Part shown: positions 57,348 to 64,000 of the stretch, piece after piece
How the letters are laid out: each line of letters starts with the position of its first letter
Numbering within the stretch: the stretch's first letter is position 1
Source: Mogibacterium sp.
GTDB lineage: Bacteria; Bacillota; Clostridia; Peptostreptococcales; Anaerovoracaceae
Direction: 5' to 3'
DNA length: 64,000 bases
Assembly: GCA_017404265.1 (NCBI GenBank)
Contig: JAFRCS010000006.1
Span: forward strand, 1 to 64,000
Notes under the pieces: model-generated
What the model saw: the letters and a program-made list of their open reading frames with translations, nothing else
Told to the model about the DNA's origin: nothing
The model's database searches: none
Made by a program: the position numbers and the translations under genes

Positions 57348-58553
57348 TTACCAGACCAGATCCGTAGCTTTCAGTGGATGCAGGTTGACTCTTATGCTGG
57401 AGATCTTGCCGTCCCTGAGTTTGATGACCCTGTTTGCCATCTTTGCTATCTCAGGATTATGTGTGACCATCAGTACCGTGGTCTTGTTTTCTTTGGATAT
57501 CTTCTCTATCACGCTCAGCACCTTGATGGAGGTGTCGTAGTCTAGCGCGGCTGTAGGCTCGTCAGCGAGGATGATCTTAGGGCTCTTTACCAGCGCCCTG
57601 GCGATCGATATCCTCTGCATCTGTCCTCCGGAGAGGGCTGCCGGCAGGTTGTTGGCCTTGTCATCAAGCCCGACCAGCCGCAGGGCTTCCATTGAATCCA
57701 TAGGCTTATCGCTTATCTCCGCGATGAACTCAATATTCTCATATGCAGAGAGGTTCGGCATCAGATTGTATGCCTGGAATATGAACCCGACGTACTCCCT
57801 GCGGTACTCGGTGAGCTCCGCCTCTGTCGGATCCGACATGTCGCGGCCTTCCACCTTCAGTTCGCCTTCGGTCATCCTGTCCATGCCGCCTATTATATTC
57901 AGGAGAGTACTCTTGCCGCATCCGGATTCGCCCAGCACCACGACGAGCTCGCCCGGATAGATGTCAAGATCCACACCCTTAAGGATCCTGTGTATTTCTT
58001 CACCGCTTGGGAACTCCTTGATCACGTTCCTGGCTGTAAGTATCGGCTCGCGGTTCTCGAACGGTCTGAAAGTGAATCCCTTGTCTTCTATGTCGAGAGC
58101 CAGTATGGAGCAACAGTTTTCACAAGTCCTTTTGTCATCTTCCGTGTACGCGACTTCCTTGCCCGTGAGGAGCAGACAGCCGATGGTATGCTTAGGTGTC
58201 TTGATTGGGACACACATAAGGTTCTTGCCGCTGATAGCCGGGCCGTCGACTCCGGCAAGCTTCATGTTCTGCACTTCAGCAGCCTTGTGTATCTCCGTCT
58301 CGCCCGAGGCGGTCACGCTTCCCACGAGCCCCTCGCCCTGTCCGGCACTTTCGCCTGTGGCATCCGATGTTCCATGGACGATCAGAGCGATGGTGCTGCC
58401 GCTTTGCTCATCATACATCCAGATGGTGCCCTTAGGGCTGCCGGTCGCCTTGCAGAGTATGTCAAGGCATCCCGAAAGCGCACTTTCGAGCTGATTCGCG
58501 TCACGGAGCTCCTCCATGACCTGCCACATTGTCTGAACGTATACGGTATCCAT
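57348..58553 (-). CDS. GAF-domain / ABC ATPase fusion (LolD/MacB type)
   Basis: A 401-residue fusion. Residues 1-155 are a GAF-type sensor domain ending in a cysteine cluster (RTCENCCSI). Residues 170-395 are an ABC ATPase of the LolD/MacB/FtsE type with Walker A GESGCGKST, signature LSGGQMQRISIARAL, Walker B IILADEP and the switch His in VTHNPEIA. ATG 58553 is taken because the longer open frame to 59231 is only the complement of the glycosyltransferase gene; GGAG lies upstream. The likely permease partner is the FtsX protein encoded divergently at 59878-63213. Confidence 0.85.
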   Translation of the reverse strand: MDTVYVQTMWQVMEELRDANQLESALSGCLDILCKATGSPKGTIWMYDEQSGSTIALIVHGTSDATGESAGQGEGLVGSVTASGETEIHKAAEVQNMKLAGVDGPAISGKNLMCVPIKTPKHTIGCLLLTGKEVAYTEDDKRTCENCCSILALDIEDKGFTFRPFENREPILTARNVIKEFPSGEEIHRILKGVDLDIYPGELVVVLGESGCGKSTLLNIIGGMDRMTEGELKVEGRDMSDPTEAELTEYRREYVGFIFQAYNLMPNLSAYENIEFIAEISDKPMDSMEALRLVGLDDKANNLPAALSGGQMQRISIARALVKSPKIILADEPTAALDYDTSIKVLSVIEKISKENKTTVLMVTHNPEIAKMANRVIKLRDGKISSIRVNLHPLKATDLVW

Positions 58554-58664
58554 CCCCAGTCTCCGCAATGTTTTGAGCTGTGTATTTATGCTATTATTAT
58601 AACATACCTTAACAGCATCTATTACTTTAGTAAATAAAGGCAGATTTCTGTCTGCAGGCCTTTG

Positions 58665-59900
58665 ATGAACATTCTGCAGCTCATATTTTACATCTTCAAT
58701 TTCCTGCTGTTCTTTCACGCGGCATACTTCACCGTATTCGGCATATACGGGCTCTTTCGCAAGAGGCGTGTGTACGAAGAAGCTTCCCGGCTGCGTCATT
58801 TTGCCGTGCTGATACCGGCCAGGAACGAAGAGGCCGTGATAGGAAATCTGATCGACAGCATAGAGGCCGCAGATTATCCCGCCGGTTTGATCGATACATA
58901 TGTAGTCGTGAACCACTGCACAGACGGCACAGGTCTTATCGCGGAAGAACGCGGAGTGCGTGTCATCGACTGTACCGTGGACACAAGAAGCAAGGCCGAC
59001 GTCCTGAGATTCGCTTTCGGTCTTCTCAGGAATGAAAAAGGCATCGACGCTTACATCATATTCGATGCAGATAATATTGTGGACCCGGCGTTTTTCACCG
59101 AGGTGAACAAGTCTCTCGACACAGGCGCTCCGGCAGTGCAGGGCAGAAGAGTCGGCAAGAGCCTTAAATTCAACTGGATCGCGTCCTGTTACGAGATGTA
59201 CTATGCCATGCAGAACGCGTACTTCAACCACCCAAGGAACGCGGCCGGTCTTTCAGCTTCGGTAAACGGTACCGGCTGGGCTGTGATAAAGGAGGTCATA
59301 GACCGTAACGGTTTCGATTTCGACACTATCACGGAAGACTTCGAAATGACCATACAATACGCCATCGACGGTAACCGCGTAGCCTACTGCAGCAGGGCCA
59401 TAGTATACGATGAGTTCACTCATGATTTTCGCGTGTCCATCGTGCAGCGGCTGCGCTGGACCTTCGGCATGGTGCAGTGCATGAAGAAATACGAACTGAA
59501 GCTCCTCGGAAAGGCTCTGCGCGGATCGTTCCAGTGTTTCGATGCCGCCATGCTCGATATCCTTCCTCTCGTAATGCTGCTGTCAATGATCACGTCGGTC
59601 GCGGCATATATCGTGACCGGCATACCTGTCAGCTTCGCGGTCTACCTTTTGATGATCATCGCCTGTTTCTGGACAGCCCTGAGCCTCTCGGCTCTGGTCG
59701 CCATGATCAAGTCAGGCAGCAGCATAAGGAGGAACATCAAAGGGATCCTTATGTTCCCTTATTTCATACTCACATGGGCTCCGATACTGATAGCCTGTTT
59801 CTTCAGGCGCAATGTTGAGTGGACCCCTATAAAGCACGATCAGGCGGTCTCCATCGAAGACGAAAAGAAAGCTGAAAATGAAGAAGACTCAACTGACTGA
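58665..59900 (+). CDS. Membrane glycosyltransferase, family 2
   Basis: A 411-residue processive-type glycosyltransferase. One N-terminal helix (about 4-27) is followed by a GT-A domain (45-270) with FAVLIPARNEEAVIGNLIDSI in part, the DxD-like IIFDADNIVDP, the TEDFEMTIQYA acceptor motif and the QRLRWTFGM (Q/RxxRW) motif, then 3-4 C-terminal helices. These are features of cellulose/hyaluronan-synthase-like enzymes that make or modify surface polysaccharide. It diverges from the GAF-ABC gene, and its end overlaps the FtsX gene by 23 bp. I take ATG 58665 rather than the TTG just before it. Confidence 0.88.
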   Translation: MNILQLIFYIFNFLLFFHAAYFTVFGIYGLFRKRRVYEEASRLRHFAVLIPARNEEAVIGNLIDSIEAADYPAGLIDTYVVVNHCTDGTGLIAEERGVRVIDCTVDTRSKADVLRFAFGLLRNEKGIDAYIIFDADNIVDPAFFTEVNKSLDTGAPAVQGRRVGKSLKFNWIASCYEMYYAMQNAYFNHPRNAAGLSASVNGTGWAVIKEVIDRNGFDFDTITEDFEMTIQYAIDGNRVAYCSRAIVYDEFTHDFRVSIVQRLRWTFGMVQCMKKYELKLLGKALRGSFQCFDAAMLDILPLVMLLSMITSVAAYIVTGIPVSFAVYLLMIIACFWTALSLSALVAMIKSGSSIRRNIKGILMFPYFILTWAPILIACFFRRNVEWTPIKHDQAVSIEDEKKAENEEDSTD

Positions 59901-62900
59901 CGCACTAAGGAATATACGCAAGCGCATCGTATCATATCTTTCGATATGCCTTGTTGTCATGCTCGGAGTCGGCGCTTTTCTTTGCACCAGATATATGGAG
60001 ACGGGCATCATACGCGAGGCCGCAGGCTATTATCAAGACAGAAGTTTCAAGGACTTCGAACTTATCTCCTCCCTCGGCGCCTCAGACAGCAATATCGAAT
60101 CGATCAAAGCAGCCGACGGCGTGGTCGACGCAGAAGGAGTAATGGAATATGAAGGCTCGCTCCAGAAGGGCGATTTCAAAAAGAACGTTACGGTGCTGTC
60201 CTGTACGGAACGAGTAAGCGTACCGCTTCTTGTTGACGGCCGGCTTCCTTCCGCAAGCGATGAATGCGCGATAGGCGAGGATTTCTCCGAAGAGTCCGGG
60301 ATAAAGACCGGCGACACCGTCACAATTTACCTGACAAGTTCCGGCGATGATGATCCTCTTCACGGGCATCAGTATATGGTCACAGGTCTGATGAAACACC
60401 CTGACTACGTGCACCGCAAACTGACCAGCACGGTGGTGCTTCCGCTTTCAGCCTTTGACATGTCTGTTACAGAAAATGCGTACATGAGGGTCTTTGTACG
60501 GGCAAATGATGTTGCTCCGGACGATACTTTCACACAGGCATACTTCGATCAGACTGCGGATACAAAGAAAGCGCTTGAAGATCTAACGGGAAAACTGAGC
60601 GCAGACAGGGCTAAAGAGATACAGGACGAGGCATATGCCAAGATCGATGAAGAGTGGGCAAAAGCGCTTGCGGAGCTTGAGGACGCGGAAAAAGAAATCT
60701 CTGATGGCGAGGCAGAACTTGCTTCGAAGCTTAAGAGCGGCCGCAAGGAGCTGAAAGACGCGGAGAAGACACTTGCGAACAAACTGGCCGAGGCCAACAG
60801 AAAGATCCGCAATGGCGAACTCTCCATCAGGGAAGGCGAAAAGAAGCTTGCGGAAGCGAAGGCTGAGCTGGAAAAAAACAAAGATGCCTATGCTACGATA
60901 AAAGGTTTGTTTGAAGATGAAACGGGCTGGGTAGAAGCGGCTCTCGAAGATGTCAATGTTCTTCTTACTTATCTGGACGATCCTGCCTCTTTGACTGAAG
61001 AAGAGCGGCGCAATAAGGAACTTGACCTGGCACAAAAGCTTCTTGACCAGAGGGACAATATTCAGGCGGTAATAGACTACTCCAAGACTGATGAAGCGAT
61101 GGAAGACGCTAAAGAGCTTGAGGCTCTTACCGGCCAGCCGGTAGTGCTGTATGTCACATTACTGAGATTCACCGATGCGGACACGATCCTCAGCAGCGCA
61201 ACAAATGTCATGGAAAGCGATGAAGCGCATTTCAGCAAAGATGAGCTGGAGATCATGAAAGACGTCTTTAACGCCATACTGCAGGTAAGGTCTCAGTTTG
61301 AAGACGCAGAGAAATCTTTGAAAGATGCCGAAAAGCAGATCAATGACGGTATGGCGACCCTCAGGCAAAAGAAGGGTGAACTGAATGCCGCAAAGAAGCA
61401 GCTGAAGTCAGAAAAGAAAGCCGCTGAAAAGAAGATCAAAGACGGATGGTCTAAGTATTACTCCATGAAGGCTTCTTACGAATCCAAGCTGGAGGAAGCA
61501 AAAGCCCTGCTTGCGGAGAACCGTGAGGAGGCCGAAGCAAAACTGGCCGAGGCGAAGGCAGACGTAGGCGAGATCGATTGCGACTGGATCGTGCTGGACC
61601 GCAATGCGAACGCCGGATACGTGGACGTAAAGGTCCAGCTCGATTCGCTCAGGAGTACGGGCATGGTATTCGGTGTGCTCTTCATTCTCATAACCGCTCT
61701 GGTCTGCTTCTCGACACTTACGATAATAATCGAAGAACAAAAGAAGCTGATAGGTACGGTAAAAGCCTTCGGTTTCCACAAGTCCGAAGTGCTCAAAAAG
61801 TACTTGCTATTCGGACTGAGCGCCGGTATCCTCGGCGACATACTTGCGGTATTCACCGGCTATGGTCTATCGGAGATAGTGCAGACCGTCTACAGTGCGT
61901 CCAATCTGTACCAGTACGGCCGTCCCGCCTCCATTATGAGGCCTGTTCCAACCATATTGATATCCCTTGCCATGCTCCTGGTGTGCGCCGTTGCGAGCAT
62001 CCTGGCCTGCACTGAAGTTCTCAGAAAGCCGGCATCCGCTCTCATGAGCGGTCAGTCGCTCCGGAAGAGCACCCGCAAGACCGTTTCATCCGGCCGCAAG
62101 GGTACTCTGTACTCAAGGCTGATACTTCGTAATATCCGTGACGACAAGGCACGTGTCATCGTTTCGACAGCGATCGTCGCCTTCTGCTGCATGCTGATAG
62201 GTGTCGGCCTTTCGTTCAAGCTGGCCACCACAGGCATGCTTGCCAGGCAGGAAGGTGATATCAACCGCTTCGATATCCGAATGGACATGGGAAGCAGCGT
62301 CACCGATGAGCAGCGAGCTGAGATGATCGCCCTGCTGGATGCAAAGGGCGTGGATCACACCGAAGCAGTCTATCAGTCATGCCTGTTCAACACCGGAAGT
62401 ACCATTACGGGAATGACCATGCTTGCCGGCGATCCGGATGTGCTTAACAAATACTTCGGCATGGACAGCACGGATATCCGGTCTGAGCTGACTTCGGACG
62501 GAGTCATCATCCCTGTCAGGATGAGCGAAAACTACGGCTATACCGACGGAGACACTGTCTCGTTGCTCGACTCTGCCATGCAGAAGCACGAGGCTCCTGT
62601 GACAGGCACATATACCTGCTACTTTGGCAGGACAGTCGTTACCACACCTGAAGGGTACAGCAAGATATTCGAGGACGAATTCGATCCTAACAGCAGCTTC
62701 ATGCATCTCAACGGGGCAGACGCGCAAGCTCTGAAAAATGAGCTGCTTGCAATAAACGATGATATTTCATTCGAAGGCAAGTCGGACTTCAGGACCAGCT
62801 TCGAATCCGTCGGCGCTCTCTATAACATCATCGTGTATGTCACCATGGGCGTTGCGCTCTTTATGTCATTCATGATACTGACCAACCTTGCCAATATCTT

Positions 62901-63213
62901 CCTGACCCGCAAGAAGAACGAACTCATAGTCATGAGAGTCAACGGCTTCAGCATAAAGCAGACCAAAGGCTATCTCACCAGAGAGGCGGTGCTGACTACA
63001 GTTGTGGGGCTTGCCCTGGGCGTGCTGGTCGGTTCGCTTCTCACACCGTACGCAGTACGCATACTTGAGCCTGCCGACCTTCAGTTCGACAGGTCATATC
63101 ACGCGATCTCCTGGATAATCGCCGGAGGCATCGAAGGACTCTTTGCCCTGATCATCTACAGCACCGTCTTCAGACGCGTAAAACATTTCAACTTAAAAGA
63201 CATAGCATCTTAA
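59878..63213 (+). CDS. Giant FtsX/MacB-type ABC permease with extracellular coiled coil
   Basis: A 1111-residue permease with two FtsX-type membrane modules. A first helix (about 17-38) is followed by a large outer region (40-620). This includes long Lys/Glu/Ala coiled coils at about 240-340 and 475-565 with repeated KDAEK-like heptads. The first FtsX module is at about 620-750 (LIGTVKAFGFHKSEVLKKYLL). A second MacB-like region starts with RVIVSTAIVAFCCMLIGVG (760-790) and ends in an FtsX module at 980-1100 (ELIVMRVNGFSIKQTKGYL). The ATG overlaps the glycosyltransferase end. Such permeases work with LolD-type ATPases in mechanical transmission or lipid/peptide export. Confidence 0.88.
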   Translation: MKKTQLTDALRNIRKRIVSYLSICLVVMLGVGAFLCTRYMETGIIREAAGYYQDRSFKDFELISSLGASDSNIESIKAADGVVDAEGVMEYEGSLQKGDFKKNVTVLSCTERVSVPLLVDGRLPSASDECAIGEDFSEESGIKTGDTVTIYLTSSGDDDPLHGHQYMVTGLMKHPDYVHRKLTSTVVLPLSAFDMSVTENAYMRVFVRANDVAPDDTFTQAYFDQTADTKKALEDLTGKLSADRAKEIQDEAYAKIDEEWAKALAELEDAEKEISDGEAELASKLKSGRKELKDAEKTLANKLAEANRKIRNGELSIREGEKKLAEAKAELEKNKDAYATIKGLFEDETGWVEAALEDVNVLLTYLDDPASLTEEERRNKELDLAQKLLDQRDNIQAVIDYSKTDEAMEDAKELEALTGQPVVLYVTLLRFTDADTILSSATNVMESDEAHFSKDELEIMKDVFNAILQVRSQFEDAEKSLKDAEKQINDGMATLRQKKGELNAAKKQLKSEKKAAEKKIKDGWSKYYSMKASYESKLEEAKALLAENREEAEAKLAEAKADVGEIDCDWIVLDRNANAGYVDVKVQLDSLRSTGMVFGVLFILITALVCFSTLTIIIEEQKKLIGTVKAFGFHKSEVLKKYLLFGLSAGILGDILAVFTGYGLSEIVQTVYSASNLYQYGRPASIMRPVPTILISLAMLLVCAVASILACTEVLRKPASALMSGQSLRKSTRKTVSSGRKGTLYSRLILRNIRDDKARVIVSTAIVAFCCMLIGVGLSFKLATTGMLARQEGDINRFDIRMDMGSSVTDEQRAEMIALLDAKGVDHTEAVYQSCLFNTGSTITGMTMLAGDPDVLNKYFGMDSTDIRSELTSDGVIIPVRMSENYGYTDGDTVSLLDSAMQKHEAPVTGTYTCYFGRTVVTTPEGYSKIFEDEFDPNSSFMHLNGADAQALKNELLAINDDISFEGKSDFRTSFESVGALYNIIVYVTMGVALFMSFMILTNLANIFLTRKKNELIVMRVNGFSIKQTKGYLTREAVLTTVVGLALGVLVGSLLTPYAVRILEPADLQFDRSYHAISWIIAGGIEGLFALIIYSTVFRRVKHFNLKDIAS

Positions 63214-63221
63214 AACAATAA

Positions 63222-63250
63222 AAAACAGCTTATATAAAAGCTGTTTTTTT
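63222..63250. terminator. Terminator between the FtsX and AcsB-like genes
   Basis: Arms AAAACAGCTT and AAGCTGTTTT are followed by T residues on the plus strand, with an A-run on the other side. It serves the two convergent genes. Confidence 0.85.
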
Positions 63251-63269
63251 GTGCTTACAGTTTTATGTG

Positions 63270-64000
63270 TTAGCCTTTGAACTCTTTCTTCTCTTTTCCG
63301 AAGTGCAGTTCCTTGAGGCCTTCTACCTCATCGCAGATCTCCTTGAGACTGCAGGTATGGCAGTCTGTGGACATGCCCTCGAGTATCTTCGAAAGAGTCT
63401 TTGTGATGTCGCGGACCTTCTTTGCGTCCTTCTTCATCTCGGCGTAGTCCGGATCATCGGCCGTGACAAAGATCATCTTGACCGCCTTTACATCCGGGTT
63501 CTTCTTGAACTGCTTGATGTAGGAGTTGCCTACCTGCTCGAATGTGATGCCCTTTCTGGCGGCTTCCTTCGACACTCTGACCTGCTCTCTGAAGCTGTCA
63601 GAGGAGGATCTGATCATGTATCCCTTAGGATATACATGATACTTTACGAAGTCGATATCCTGGATGGCTCTGAACAGAGGCTCCGTGTCCTCATCATTCT
63701 CGCCGGTAAGATCGCCGACCTTGACTATCACTATTCTTGCAAAAGGCACGCTGCCGTTGATCTGGTTGAGGTCCCTGCCATATACGAGGATCTCGTCCTT
63801 ATCGGCAAAGCCTTCAGTCGAAGTAACGCAGGCGTAGTTGACAGCCGGCTTGTTGTCTCCGCCAAGCTCATACGCCGCTTCCTTCATCATTACCAGCTGG
63901 TTTCCGCCAACGTCTTCCCAGCATCTGTTCGGATTATATTCATAACGCTTCGGCTCGGAGGATCCAAGCAGCCCGTCGATTTTCTCAATTATAGAATTAT
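63270..64000 (-). CDS. AcsB-like protein (acetyl-CoA synthase middle region), partial at the window edge
   Basis: The C-terminal 243 residues of a protein whose start lies beyond the window (the frame stays open to base 64000). It aligns by eye with the middle part of acetyl-CoA synthase AcsB/CdhC: VYGRDLNQINGSVPFARIVIVKVG matches the GPDIDSVEPG region, REQVRVSKEAARKGITFEQVG matches VRISKEAFAKGARLKHLG, and a Cys cluster CHTCSLKEIC stands where AcsB has its first A-cluster cysteines. It then stops (KKEFKG), so the CGC motif that holds the two nickel atoms is absent. It cannot be a normal acetyl-CoA synthase. Function unknown; perhaps electron transfer or scaffold. Confidence 0.65.
   Translation of the reverse strand, partial: NSIIEKIDGLLGSSEPKRYEYNPNRCWEDVGGNQLVMMKEAAYELGGDNKPAVNYACVTSTEGFADKDEILVYGRDLNQINGSVPFARIVIVKVGDLTGENDEDTEPLFRAIQDIDFVKYHVYPKGYMIRSSSDSFREQVRVSKEAARKGITFEQVGNSYIKQFKKNPDVKAVKMIFVTADDPDYAEMKKDAKKVRDITKTLSKILEGMSTDCHTCSLKEICDEVEGLKELHFGKEKKEFKG

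Noticed and set aside
58554-59231. Long N-terminal extension of the ABC ATPase reading frame
   Set aside because: It is exactly antisense to the glycosyltransferase gene, has no domain of its own, and the GAF domain begins at the ATG at 58551-58553, which has GGAG upstream.

Overview
The window reads as chromosome of an anaerobic, fermentative member of the Clostridia. Evidence includes a split glycine decarboxylase (GcvPA/GcvPB), TRAP transporters, a split transketolase, a pyrophosphate-type phosphofructokinase, DUF1846 and CvpA proteins, and a piece of a protein resembling acetyl-CoA synthase. A member of the Anaerovoracaceae / Family XIII type is my best guess, from gene content only. Base composition is balanced except for one clearly AT-richer segment at about 45.6-54.5 kb. 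No rRNA, tRNA or CRISPR array was recognised.

Layout. (1) 0-8 kb: housekeeping genes (DUF1846, DUF1934, HtrA protease, GntR regulator, ispE, tadA, cvpA), including a 52-residue membrane peptide and a roughly 210-nt structured RNA candidate between cvpA and tadA. (2) 8-16.3 kb: a complete glycine cleavage locus, gcvT-gcvH-gcvPA-gcvPB on the plus strand, followed by a GGDEF protein and, on the opposite strand, dihydrolipoyl dehydrogenase and lipoate-protein ligase. All protein parts needed for glycine to methylene-tetrahydrofolate plus CO2, ammonia and NADH are present. (3) 16-22 kb: small housekeeping genes (DUF937, C_GCAxxG_C_C protein, flavin reductase, prmA, an HTH-Uma2 fusion, tyrS). (4) 22-31.3 kb: a shikimate/quinate-type locus. 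A six-gene operon (YdiB-like dehydrogenase, MFS transporter, dehydroquinate dehydratase, DctQ, DctM, DctP) diverges from a LysR regulator and a large 2-enoate/2,4-dienoyl reductase-like iron-sulfur flavoenzyme. The same TTGATA-N9-TATCAA palindrome lies upstream of the operon and upstream of the flavoenzyme. (5) 31.4-42 kb: an eleven-gene carbohydrate-acid/pentose phosphate operon (PanE-like reductase, split transketolase, orphan DctP, GltS-like permease, Rpe, PPi-type PFK, GntR, ATP-type PFK, RpiB, PdxA-like). Its promoter carries two copies of a TTGTCTGACAT-type operator that recurs upstream of the gntR gene. (6) 42-45.5 kb: monooxygenase-like protein, upp, Sua5, prfA. (7) 45.5-54.5 kb: an 8.9-kb integrative element inserted in the 3' end of rpmE, bounded by 91-bp direct repeats. 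It carries a tyrosine integrase, a serine recombinase with its own crossover-like site, a phage-like repressor switch with four operators, a WYL regulator, small proteins and an envelope-protein operon, but no relaxase or capsid gene that I can recognise. (8) 54.5-64 kb: GltS-like permease, PlsC-type acyltransferase with a zinc ribbon, a GAF-ABC ATPase fusion, a glycosyltransferase, a giant FtsX-type permease with coiled coils, and the C-terminal part of an AcsB-like protein running off the window.

The best candidates for something undescribed are the shikimate-type operon joined to an enoate-reductase-like enzyme, the pairing of a TRAP solute-binding protein with a GltS-type permease, the AcsB-like protein that stops before the CGC nickel motif, and a 97-bp intergenic core repeat whose flanking stems differ in sequence but stay complementary.
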